This document shows, piece after piece, positions 16,879 to 25,291 of a DNA stretch of 64,000 bases (the first letter of the stretch is position 1; the number at the start of each line of letters is the position of its first letter). Under the pieces are notes generated by a model. The model saw nothing but the letters and a program-made list of their open reading frames with translations. It had not been told where the DNA came from and did not search any database. Source of the stretch: Pelagadaptatus aseana (lineage in GTDB: Bacteria > Pseudomonadota > Gammaproteobacteria > Pseudomonadales > Cellvibrionaceae); contig BAABNI010000003.1 in assembly GCA_040365065.1 (NCBI GenBank), forward strand, positions 1 to 64,000. The letters run 5' to 3'. Made by a program: the position numbers and the translations under genes.

Positions 16879-17313
16879 TCAATTATCAGTCAAATTATGA
16901 CGCAAAAAGCCACAAGAGTCAGACTGTGCCGAACAAAACCTGATGCCCTGGCGCGCAAACTGCTGAGCCAGCAACGGCTTGCCCAACCCTTGATAGGCCT
17001 TCACCAAAATGACATACAGACGCGGCTCTTCTGGCTCAATGCGAATGCCTCTCTCCGCCAGATCAACCGCACTCCACCACTGCTGCTCAAGCAAATGCTG
17101 CTCAGCTGCATCAGCCAGCCCTGTAACGGCACTATTGTTTCCCCGCTGCCAGTCATCAGTCACCGGCATGGCCTCGGCACCTCTGGCGCGAGCAGGCTGT
17201 TGTCCAGCGTCATCCGCCTCAAACACCTCGACGCCCGAGCCACCTTGCGGCATTGACTGGCAACCGACCAACAACACCAGTGGCAGTAGAATAATGACAG
17301 GATTTAAAACCAT
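16879..17313 (-). CDS. TPR lipoprotein, probable PBP1B activator (LpoP-like)
   Basis: A 144-residue lipoprotein: signal peptide with lipobox LLVGC (Cys at about 18), a low-complexity Gly/Ala/Arg linker and a C-terminal helical part (about 75-140) with TPR-like repeats (AEQHLLEQQWWSAVDLAERGI, YVILVKAYQGLGKPLLAQQFARQGI). The start ATG overlaps the end of mrcB (ATGGTTTTAA), so it is translationally coupled to PBP1B. In pseudomonads the TPR lipoprotein LpoP is encoded beside the PBP1B gene and is needed for PBP1B activity; position, size and domain type match, so I infer the same role. Confidence 0.75.
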   Translation of the reverse strand: MVLNPVIILLPLVLLVGCQSMPQGGSGVEVFEADDAGQQPARARGAEAMPVTDDWQRGNNSAVTGLADAAEQHLLEQQWWSAVDLAERGIRIEPEEPRLYVILVKAYQGLGKPLLAQQFARQGIRFCSAQSDSCGFLRHNLTDN

Positions 17314-19664
17314 TTTTGCATCCAATGAAGTAAGGGATTTTGGCGCCACTGACAAGGTGATTGATAATCCGGGTAGCGGTCACCAGCGAAAGGCAGCAAG
17401 CGGCTGTTACGGCAATTTTCACCACTGATGCCGCCATTTTCGGCATCCACCCAGCGGTATTCAATACCCTGTTCTTCTGGCAAGGCCAGGCCACGGGTTG
17501 GCAGCTGCGAAAACAGTGCGCGCCACACCGGCAAAGCCCCGGTAGCACCGCTCAAAGGTGTTTCACCATTATCATCCAACCCAACCCAGGACACCGCAAC
17601 ATGCTCTGCGGTAAATCCGGCAAACCAGCTATCGCGCTGATCGTTACTGGTGCCTGTTTTGGCCGCCACCCCCAGCGAACCGGGCAAGCTCTGATACAAC
17701 CCCCGACCGGTACCCTCTCTGGCCACACCTTGCAGCGCAAACTGAACCAGCCCCACAGACGCTGGATCCAGATCCGACTGGGGCGTCATTCGGTATCTGG
17801 ACAGTAACTGGCCCTGCGCATCAACCACCGAGCGGATACTGCGCAGCGGCATCACCACACCGCCATTGGCCAACCCCTGGTACATGGCAGTGACCTCTAT
17901 CGGCGACAATTCCAAAGCCCCTAACAGCAATGACGGAACCTGAGGTATATGAGCCGTTACACCCAGATCGCGAATGGTTGCCTCAACCCGATCAAGACCA
18001 ACAGTCATACCAAGACGAGCTGTGGCCAGATTGTATGAATTCAGCAGGGCATCATAGAGTTGCACCTCGCCATGAGAGCGCCGATCAAAATTCTGAGGTC
18101 GCCACAAACTGCCATCCGGCCCCTGAACCGTGACTGGGTCATCCGCAACCATCGAGGCCAGATGATAGCCCCCGCCCTGATTCAGGGCAGCAAGATAAAC
18201 CGCAGGTTTGATCAAAGACCCAATACTTCTGCGAGCATCCAGGGCACGATTAAAACCGGCAAAGGAAACATTGCGATCCCCAACCACAGCTTCCACCTCA
18301 CCGGTTGCAACCGAGGCAACCACCACGGCCCCCTGCACCTGCTGCATCGTCCCCTGATGCCGCTGTGCCAAGCTATCCAACTGCCCGGCCAATGCCTCTT
18401 CAGCCGCCCATTGAGCAGGAAGGGACAGATTCGAGTAGATGGACAAACCATCGGAACTGAGTTGATCCGCACTGTACTCTTGCAGTAATTGACGCTTCAC
18501 CAGATCGATAAAAGCCGGAAAATCATGCAACCTTCGACGACTTTGATCCACCACCCCCAAGGGTGCTGCCTTTGATGCTTGCGCCTCGCCGGCACCAATC
18601 AACCCCTGTTTTTCTAACACGCCGATCACCAGATCCCGGCGATCGCGCGCCCGCTCAGGGTGACGCCATGGATTGTAGTAACTTGCCCCTTTCACCAAGC
18701 CAACCAGCAAGGCAATTTGATGAGTCTTTAATTGATGCAGAGGCTTTTGAAAGTAATGCTTAGAAGCCAACGCAAAGCCGTGAATCTGCCGCGGGCCACT
18801 CTGACCCAGATAAACTTCGTTGATGTAGGTCTCGAGAATCTCCGCCTTGGAATAATGCCACTCCAGCAACAACGCCATCACAGCCTCAGTGAGCTTGCGC
18901 GACCAGCGTCGGCCACTGTCAAGATAAAAATTTTTGACCAGTTGCTGGGTCAGGGTGCTGCCACCCTGCACCACTCGTCCGGCCCTGATATTGGAAACGG
19001 CAGCCCGGGCAATGTCGCGCAGTGACACGCCATGATGATCAATAAAGCGATGATCCTCGACAGCAATCAACGCCTCACCAAGCAACGGCGGTATCTCGCT
19101 GAGCTGAACCAACTCCCGATCCTGCTGCAGTCTGGGATAAATACCCCCAATGCGCGCCGGCGCCAGCCGCACAATCGCTGGCGACGATTCGGTGCCAATG
19201 ATCTGAAGTCGGGCCACTCGCTGATGACTGATTCGCAACCGTACACGGCGACTGACCTCAACCTCATCGGCCATGGCAAAGCCACGGGTAAAAATATCAA
19301 ATTGATCACCGCGGCGGCGGTACTGCCCGGGGCTCTCAACATTATCTACCGGGTTAAAATTCAATACCTGCAGTTGCCGCTGCAAGTCTTCAGGTCGCAG
19401 ACCCGCTCCACGATACAACGCCAGAGGGCGCGAATAAACTTGAGCCGGCAGCTGCCACTTGCGGCCATCAAATTTTGAACGCACCTGGACATCGAGATAC
19501 ACAACCCAAATCAGCACACCCACCAAAATAATCAGGACAGCACTGCCAAACCATGACAACAGTGACCGCTGAGATCTTGCAGTAGCCGCTTTACGCTTAG
19601 AGTTGTTTCGTTTGGCAGGTTTTTTCTTGGTTGGAGAGGATTTCTTGGCAGAAGATTTTTTCAT
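17304..19664 (-). CDS. mrcB: penicillin-binding protein 1B (bifunctional)
   Basis: Bifunctional class A PBP that polymerises and cross-links peptidoglycan. From the ATG chosen (786 residues): a very basic cytoplasmic tail (KKSSAKKSSPTKKK), one membrane helix (about 35-55), a UB2H-like region, the GT51 glycosyltransferase with EDHRFIDHHG and GGSTLTQQLVKNFYL, then the transpeptidase with SLIK (RSIGSLIKPAVYLAAL), SYN (LLNSYNLATARLG) and KTGTSND. Reading 53 codons further upstream gives residues unlike the family. It is divergent from the adenosine-kinase-like gene across about 145 bp. Confidence 0.95.
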   Translation of the reverse strand: MKKSSAKKSSPTKKKPAKRNNSKRKAATARSQRSLLSWFGSAVLIILVGVLIWVVYLDVQVRSKFDGRKWQLPAQVYSRPLALYRGAGLRPEDLQRQLQVLNFNPVDNVESPGQYRRRGDQFDIFTRGFAMADEVEVSRRVRLRISHQRVARLQIIGTESSPAIVRLAPARIGGIYPRLQQDRELVQLSEIPPLLGEALIAVEDHRFIDHHGVSLRDIARAAVSNIRAGRVVQGGSTLTQQLVKNFYLDSGRRWSRKLTEAVMALLLEWHYSKAEILETYINEVYLGQSGPRQIHGFALASKHYFQKPLHQLKTHQIALLVGLVKGASYYNPWRHPERARDRRDLVIGVLEKQGLIGAGEAQASKAAPLGVVDQSRRRLHDFPAFIDLVKRQLLQEYSADQLSSDGLSIYSNLSLPAQWAAEEALAGQLDSLAQRHQGTMQQVQGAVVVASVATGEVEAVVGDRNVSFAGFNRALDARRSIGSLIKPAVYLAALNQGGGYHLASMVADDPVTVQGPDGSLWRPQNFDRRSHGEVQLYDALLNSYNLATARLGMTVGLDRVEATIRDLGVTAHIPQVPSLLLGALELSPIEVTAMYQGLANGGVVMPLRSIRSVVDAQGQLLSRYRMTPQSDLDPASVGLVQFALQGVAREGTGRGLYQSLPGSLGVAAKTGTSNDQRDSWFAGFTAEHVAVSWVGLDDNGETPLSGATGALPVWRALFSQLPTRGLALPEEQGIEYRWVDAENGGISGENCRNSRLLPFAGDRYPDYQSPCQWRQNPLLHWMQKWF

Positions 19665-19743
19665 AAGTGAAGTGTAAAGGCTGGGGCGAATCAAGGCGAG
19701 CAGGACCCACCACTGAGGCCAAGACAAAGAGGCTAATACGGTT

Positions 19744-19772
19744 TTGTACGTCGCCCATAAATTCCGCATAAT
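19744..19772 (+). promoter_or_regulatory. predicted promoter for the PfkB-family kinase gene
   Basis: -35 TTGTAC and -10 CATAAT with a 17-bp spacer, about 35 bp before the start codon in the divergent gap with mrcB. Confidence 0.45.
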
Positions 19773-19808
19773 ACGCCGCAACTCAATGACTTTGACAAAG
19801 GATAAAAC

Positions 19809-20807
19809 ATGTCCACTTTTCATCTCTATGGCATAGGTGCCGCTCTGGTAGACACCGAAATTGAAGTGACCGATACCGACCTGAAAAACATGGGTATTGA
19901 TAAAGGGGTCATGACCTTGGTCGACAGCGCCCGCCAGGATGAATTACTGGAACATCTGTCGGATCATCTCATCGCATCCAAGCGCGCCAGCGGTGGTTCA
20001 GCTGCCAACACCGTGATTGCCGCCAGTTACTTTGGTGCCAGCACCTTTTATTCCTGCAAAGTTGCCAATGACGACAACGGTCTTTTCTATCTGAACGATT
20101 TGCAGGACGCTGGCGTTGAATACCATCGCGACAATGAACTGGAAGCAGGCGTTACCGGGAAGTGCCTGGTCATGATCACACCCGATGCTGAGCGCACCAT
20201 GAACACCCATCTGGGGATCAGTGAAACGGTTTCCACCAATGAGCTTCACCCGGAAGCCATTCAGAAATCCCAATACGCTTATATAGAAGGTTATCTGGTT
20301 TCTTCAGAAACCGGCAGAGCCGCCGCCATAGCCTTGCGCCAGCAGGCAGAACAGGCCAACGTCAAAACCGCATTGAGCCTGTCCGATCCTGCGATGGTGG
20401 AGTTTTTTCGCGATGGCCTGATGGAAATGATTGGCGATGGCGTGGATCTGCTGTTTTGCAACGAAGCCGAAGCAATGGGTTTCACTCAGACAGACTCAAT
20501 TGAAGCGGCTGGTGAAGCCCTGAAGCAGTACACCAACGCCTTTGCCATCACCCTTGGCAGCAAAGGCGCTCTGGTGTTTGATGGCGAAAACTATATTACG
20601 ATCGCCCCGCGCCCGGTCACAGCAGTTGACAGCAATGGCGCCGGCGACATGTTCGCCGGAGCCTTCCTTTACGCTATCAGCCAGGGCCACGGTTTTGAAA
20701 AAGCGGGCAAGCTCGCTTCCCATTCGGCCGCCCAGGTAGTTTCCCAATTTGGCCCACGTTTGCGTCCCGAGCAACACGCTGAATTGCTGCAACAGGCCTT
20801 TGCCTGA
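19809..20807 (+). CDS. PfkB-family kinase, adenosine-kinase-like
   Basis: A ribokinase-fold sugar/nucleoside kinase of 332 residues. The N-terminal GIGAALVDTEI, the substrate loop SGGSAANTVIAAS and the C-terminal catalytic motif DSNGAGDMFAGAFLYA (with the catalytic Asp) are intact. The closest family label is adenosine kinase, which phosphorylates adenosine to AMP; other nucleoside or sugar substrates cannot be excluded. It has its own terminator and is not co-transcribed with mrcB. Confidence 0.85.
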   Translation: MSTFHLYGIGAALVDTEIEVTDTDLKNMGIDKGVMTLVDSARQDELLEHLSDHLIASKRASGGSAANTVIAASYFGASTFYSCKVANDDNGLFYLNDLQDAGVEYHRDNELEAGVTGKCLVMITPDAERTMNTHLGISETVSTNELHPEAIQKSQYAYIEGYLVSSETGRAAAIALRQQAEQANVKTALSLSDPAMVEFFRDGLMEMIGDGVDLLFCNEAEAMGFTQTDSIEAAGEALKQYTNAFAITLGSKGALVFDGENYITIAPRPVTAVDSNGAGDMFAGAFLYAISQGHGFEKAGKLASHSAAQVVSQFGPRLRPEQHAELLQQAFA

Positions 20808-20824
20808 GTCAGCAATCATTAGCG

Positions 20825-20871
20825 ACAAAAAAGCCGCGTTGAGAATGTCACGACTCAACGCGGCTTTTTTA
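20825..20871 (+). terminator. strong terminator after the PfkB kinase gene (bidirectional)
   Basis: A 13-bp perfect stem (AAGCCGCGTTGAG/CTCAACGCGGCTT) with an A run before and T run after. It can also serve the convergent DUF2333 gene. Confidence 0.93.
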
Positions 20872-20918
20872 TGACGGCTTAACTGACGTGTTCGTTGACT
20901 GCCTGCCGTTTGCTGCCT

Positions 20919-21962
20919 TTAACCTTGAGCCAACAATTCTCTTAAATCGATGATGGCGGCATTGGCTCTGGATACGTAAGAAGCCATCACCAGAGAGTGA
21001 TTGGCCAGCACCCCAAAACCGCCACCATTCAGAATCATCGGGCTGTAAACCGTCTCCTGAGTTGCTTCCAGCTCGCGAATAATTTGCTGCAAGCTCACCA
21101 CCGCATTTTTCTTGGCCAATACCTTGGCGAAGTCGATTTCTACTGCTTTGAGAAAATGCAGAATCGCCCAGGTGCTGCCACGCGCCTCGTAAAAGACATC
21201 ATCAATTTCCAGAAACGGGGTTTTAACCTCCACCTCCACGGGCGCATAGGTCGATTGCGAAGCGCGCTCTTCATTGGCCAAATCGGTATTGATCCTGCGC
21301 TGGCCAACGCTGGCACTGAGCCGCTGAGAAAGACTCCCCAAGCGGGTCTCCACCGTGCTCAACCAGTAACGCAAATTATCAGCCCGGGCAAAAAACTGGG
21401 CATTGTGGAGATTGTCATCCTGCAGGCGCAGTAGATAATCTTTATGATACTTGATGCCCTCGCGGTATTCGGACTCGGACGCGGGTATTGCCCAACTATC
21501 GTTGTCGAAATTAAAGCGTGATTCGGCAATGGCCAGAGCGGAATCTTCCGTAGACTGGGACTGAGAGCGACTGAACGCCTCACGCATGGCCTTGCTCATG
21601 TCACGAATCTGAATCAGTACGCCATACTCCCAATTGGGAATATTATCCATCCACACCCCGGGCGGCATAATATCGTTGGACAGGAATCCGCCACGTTTTT
21701 CCAGCAGGGTGGTACTGACCTCAACCAGGGTGGCAGTGGTTGCCACGCCCACCAAAGGACGCTGGGCTTCTGGCTGAACCGACATCAGTTCTTTAACGGA
21801 AAAAGGCTCAGGTTCGCTATTCCAGTAGAATCCCAGACAAACCGCCAGCAACAGGTACAACAGCACCAATGCCAGCCCCGCTTTGATAAAGGCACTGCCA
21901 TCATGCAAGTCGTCATACCAATCCGCCAGACGTTCATTGATAGCCGTCAGCCACTTACTCAT
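20919..21962 (-). CDS. DUF2333 membrane-anchored protein
   Basis: A 347-residue protein with an N-terminal cytoplasmic stretch of about 25 residues, a membrane helix (about 27-47) and a large, mostly helical periplasmic domain. The order of conserved segments (PPGVWMDNIPNWEYGVLIQIRD, SRFNFDNDSWAIPASESEY, DDVFYEARGSTWAILHFLKA) matches the DUF2333 family. The function is unknown. It is last in a minus-strand group with PCu(A)C and the LapD-like gene, with about 40-bp gaps. Confidence 0.83.
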   Translation of the reverse strand: MSKWLTAINERLADWYDDLHDGSAFIKAGLALVLLYLLLAVCLGFYWNSEPEPFSVKELMSVQPEAQRPLVGVATTATLVEVSTTLLEKRGGFLSNDIMPPGVWMDNIPNWEYGVLIQIRDMSKAMREAFSRSQSQSTEDSALAIAESRFNFDNDSWAIPASESEYREGIKYHKDYLLRLQDDNLHNAQFFARADNLRYWLSTVETRLGSLSQRLSASVGQRRINTDLANEERASQSTYAPVEVEVKTPFLEIDDVFYEARGSTWAILHFLKAVEIDFAKVLAKKNAVVSLQQIIRELEATQETVYSPMILNGGGFGVLANHSLVMASYVSRANAAIIDLRELLAQG

Positions 21963-22003
21963 CGTTATTTTCCTTTATCAACATTAACACCCGCCCATCG
22001 CGA

Positions 22004-22429
22004 TCAAGAGCCGTGTTTGGCATCCAATTGAATTATTCGGCCATCGACCGCCTGTAACTGCAAAGGTAACGCAGCCCTGCTGGCGGCGGCCTCCATGACA
22101 CCGAACACCATGACATGCAATCCGCCAGGTTCAAACGTCACTCGCTGCTGTGGTGCCACTGCGATCGACTCCACGCGTCGCATGCGCATCATGCCATTAT
22201 GGTGGCTGTGCTCATGAAATTCCGCTTTTTTCGCCCAATCCAGAAAAATATCCGTAAGTACCAGCGCTTCACTGGATTGATTAGACAAAGAAAAGTACAG
22301 CACCCCGACACTCTGTCCTGGAATCGGTGCCCGCCATTGAATATCCGATACAGCAATATCATCGGCCGCCTGCGCATGCAATGTTAAAGCGGCAGTCAGC
22401 ACCATGATCAAATTGCGTATTAGAGACAT
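22004..22429 (-). CDS. periplasmic copper chaperone PCu(A)C
   Basis: A 141-residue secreted protein (signal peptide about 1-21, ending AQA) of the PCu(A)C family, which carries Cu(I) to the CuA site of cytochrome oxidase. The metal motif H-x-x-H-H-x-G-M-M-x-M-R, then LHVMVFG about 25 residues on, supplies the expected His and Met ligands. It lies between the LapD-like and DUF2333 genes; no oxidase gene is near, so partnership is inferred from the family alone. Confidence 0.88.
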   Translation of the reverse strand: MSLIRNLIMVLTAALTLHAQAADDIAVSDIQWRAPIPGQSVGVLYFSLSNQSSEALVLTDIFLDWAKKAEFHEHSHHNGMMRMRRVESIAVAPQQRVTFEPGGLHVMVFGVMEAAASRAALPLQLQAVDGRIIQLDAKHGS

Positions 22430-22471
22430 AGAAAAACCTTTTCGTTGATATCCGTTATAAGCCGGCAGCTG

Positions 22472-24409
22472 CTACGGCGACTCCGGCTTACCCAGATGAT
22501 AGCCCTGACCACCATCGACCCCCACCTGCATCAGGGTGCTCCACTCACCGTCGGTTTCAACGCCTTCAGCAAACAATTTCAAATCACAACTGTGGGCAAT
22601 CTGCAGTAGGGATTTCACAAAGAACTGATTGTCCGGATTACTATCGATACCCTGGACAAAACAGCGATCGATTTTTAACCCTCTGAGCGGCATGCTTTGC
22701 AGATAGTGGAAGGCCGAAGCACTGGCACCAAAATGATCAAGTGACAGACCGGCGCCCGATGCCACCAGCAGTGCCGCCAACTCCCTGACGGCCGCTTCAT
22801 TACTGCTCAATGCCTGCTCTGGCAGCTTCAGCAACAGCTGACTGGCAAAGGCCTGATGAGTAGCGAGAAAGTCTTTTAGCCACACCATAAAGTCGCCATC
22901 AATCACCGAACGCAGTGAGATGTTGACGCAAAAAGACTGCTCTGAATGAGCTCGATGGTATTCCGCCAGCTCTTGCAGCATCAGTTTGTCAATTTCCACC
23001 AGCAGGCCAAAGCGCTCGGCCATAGGCAAAAACACACCGGCGCTTAACAGCGCATCGCCATCGCGCAAGCGACATAACACTTCGTGATAGACAGGTTCAG
23101 GGGATTCAACCGCAAACACCGGCTGCAACTGAAAAGCAAAGCGCCGATCGGAAATCGCAGCCTGCAGCACAGAGCGCCATTCGCCGGCACTGCGCACACC
23201 GGATTCCTGCTGAACTGAAGCAAACCACTGTAGACCACTGCGCCCCTGATGCTGGGCCTGACGCAAAGCCAGATCCGCCTGCTCCAACAATTTATTGCCC
23301 AACATGACCTGCTCACTGAACGCCGCGCCAGCGTGCAGACCGAGCTCTTCAGACTCTTCGAACCAGCTGATGGCAAGCAGCTCGCTAAACACCTGCTGTA
23401 ATTGTTCCTCTGCTTCGGAGCGCTCCAGAGCAGGGCAAAACACACACAAGTCAGCGCCTCCGCGGCGGGACAGAATAGCGCCTTTATTCTCTCCAAAAGC
23501 ATGCTCAAGAACCCGGGCGATGTCTTTCAAACACTGATCACCAGCGCTGCGACCAAAACGATCGTTGAACGCCTGCATGCCACCCACCTGAATCAACATA
23601 AGCAGCCCCGGACTTCCGCCTTGTTCAGATTTGATAAAAGCCTCAAAGCGGGAATCAAAATCGCGCCGGTTGGATAACTGCGTTACAGGATCGAGGTAGG
23701 CTTGCCGGTGCAAACTTTCGGTCAGCTCCACCTGCTCCTGAAACATGGCCTGAATTTTTCTGACCATGCGGTTCATGGCCAGCACCATGCGTTTCAGTTC
23801 GGGGGTTTTTGGCAATTGCTCCTGAATCGGAAATTCCCGGCGACAGATGGCCTCGGCCTGATCCTCGACCTTTTTCAGAGGCCGTAGCAGATACCCCAGA
23901 CCAACGCCGGCCAAGCCATAACTGAGCACCGCCGTTACCAGAAATAACCACAGCTGCTCATTAAAGGTGCGCCACAAGTCTCGGTAGGCAAAACCTGGAT
24001 GAGTCACAACCAGAACTTCACCCAGCCGGAACCAGCCAGACACCACTTCAGAATGCCCGGTGGGCAATGGCAACTCGATCACATCGACAAACCACTGCGG
24101 CACCCCTTCAATCACAATCGGCTGTTCACGAACTACCGAGATCTCACCAGAGAGGCTTTTGTAACTGATTTCGCGGTAGTAACCACGGTCAAACACCACA
24201 TCGATAAATGAGCCGATCTGGGCTTCGTCCTTGTCTTCGGCCACATGGGAAATGGTCAATCCCAACGAGGTTGCCGTATCTTGCGCATGCACCTGAATTT
24301 GCTCAAACACATTGCCCCGGGCATTGAATACACTGACCACCACGTTTCCCGCCATCAGGCAGACAATCAAAAACGTTATGGCCAAAATCAGCTGTCTATA
24401 TAAAGTCAC
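22472..24409 (-). CDS. lapD: LapD-type c-di-GMP receptor (degenerate GGDEF-EAL, HAMP)
   Basis: An inner-membrane signalling protein of 645 residues. Two membrane helices (about 7-27 and 152-172) enclose a periplasmic LapD/MoxY-type output domain. A HAMP segment (about 175-225) follows, then a GGDEF-like domain (about 240-395) whose motif is RRGGADLCVF, so the Glu/Phe of GGDEF are absent, and an EAL-like domain (about 405-640). The EAL active-site loop reads LDHFGAS in place of DDFGTG. Both domains therefore look like sensors. LapD controls the periplasmic protease LapG and adhesin release. No LapG is in this window. Confidence 0.85.
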   Translation of the reverse strand: MTLYRQLILAITFLIVCLMAGNVVVSVFNARGNVFEQIQVHAQDTATSLGLTISHVAEDKDEAQIGSFIDVVFDRGYYREISYKSLSGEISVVREQPIVIEGVPQWFVDVIELPLPTGHSEVVSGWFRLGEVLVVTHPGFAYRDLWRTFNEQLWLFLVTAVLSYGLAGVGLGYLLRPLKKVEDQAEAICRREFPIQEQLPKTPELKRMVLAMNRMVRKIQAMFQEQVELTESLHRQAYLDPVTQLSNRRDFDSRFEAFIKSEQGGSPGLLMLIQVGGMQAFNDRFGRSAGDQCLKDIARVLEHAFGENKGAILSRRGGADLCVFCPALERSEAEEQLQQVFSELLAISWFEESEELGLHAGAAFSEQVMLGNKLLEQADLALRQAQHQGRSGLQWFASVQQESGVRSAGEWRSVLQAAISDRRFAFQLQPVFAVESPEPVYHEVLCRLRDGDALLSAGVFLPMAERFGLLVEIDKLMLQELAEYHRAHSEQSFCVNISLRSVIDGDFMVWLKDFLATHQAFASQLLLKLPEQALSSNEAAVRELAALLVASGAGLSLDHFGASASAFHYLQSMPLRGLKIDRCFVQGIDSNPDNQFFVKSLLQIAHSCDLKLFAEGVETDGEWSTLMQVGVDGGQGYHLGKPESP

Positions 24410-24488
24410 GGTGCTATCCCATCAATTCCTTTGAGCGAAGGCAAACATCCATCACCCGGATAAATCCAATTAGTGCCACTATAGCAAG

Positions 24489-25175
24489 TCAGTCTATTGG
24501 TGGCAGCAACAGTATGCGGGGGCTGGATTCAATCTTAATATCGCCACGAATACGGTAACCACTGGCAGCCTTGCGCAACTCACTGTAGATCCACCGCCCC
24601 TCGGCATCGTTGCGCGCAATAATCAACACCGACTCATCGCTTGAGGAGACCCGCCGGGCAATCTGCGCCAACAACTGTTTGACCCGATCATCACGAGCCG
24701 ACAAGGCAACACTGTCGAGCTGGAACTCTGTACCCTGCGCTGAGGACTGTTGCGCCTCGGCCTGCTTCAGGGATTCCTGCAGTTCAGCAACCAGTGGATT
24801 ATGACTATCCAATTTCTTGGCTTGAGCCAGAAAAGCCCGGGCCTTTGCTAATTTGTTTTTCCCCAGCGCTTCTCGCCCCAATTCCACATAGCGAATCAGG
24901 ATTTGCTGCATGCCGGTCACCGCCTGTGGATGCCCCGGCTGAATCTGCTGCACAGCCAAAAATTTCTCATAGGCATTGTTGCCATGAGGCCACATCAATC
25001 GGTCCACCGCAAGGTCGCGCTCGGCCTGTTGCAACAAGGTATCAATCAAATGCTGCCGGGACAAAACCGACGGTGATGACGGTTGAGCTGGTTTCTCTGG
25101 CGCCACGGTTGTCGCGCAGGCGGACAACAGCAAAACCGCCAGCCCAATAGCGCCATTAAGATATTTTGTTTTCAA
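24489..25175 (-). CDS. TPR-containing lipoprotein of unknown function
   Basis: A lipoprotein of about 228 residues with lipobox LLLSAC (Cys at about 20). I chose the TTG start, because it gives a compact signal peptide; the ATG seventeen codons earlier leaves a long hydrophilic leader. The body is helical and TPR-like (about 40-150, LAVDRLMWPHGNNAYEKFLA, ALGKNKLAKARAFLAQAKKLDSH), followed by a beta-rich part (about 165-228) ending RILLLPPID. It may be co-transcribed with lapD (79-bp gap). No specific role is visible. Confidence 0.75.
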   Translation of the reverse strand: MKTKYLNGAIGLAVLLLSACATTVAPEKPAQPSSPSVLSRQHLIDTLLQQAERDLAVDRLMWPHGNNAYEKFLAVQQIQPGHPQAVTGMQQILIRYVELGREALGKNKLAKARAFLAQAKKLDSHNPLVAELQESLKQAEAQQSSAQGTEFQLDSVALSARDDRVKQLLAQIARRVSSSDESVLIIARNDAEGRWIYSELRKAASGYRIRGDIKIESSPRILLLPPID

Positions 25176-25291
25176 TGGAAACTCTGCCCCCAGAAAGCAC
25201 TCAAAGAAAAGCCTGTTGCTTGTCACAGGCTTGCGTACAATAACTCACAACAACGCCCGGCCATTAAGCCCGACATTCTGACAGATATTTC

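Noticed and set aside
19665..19823. 53-codon N-terminal extension of mrcB
   Set aside because: It would overlap the divergent kinase gene's start and gives residues unlike PBP1B.
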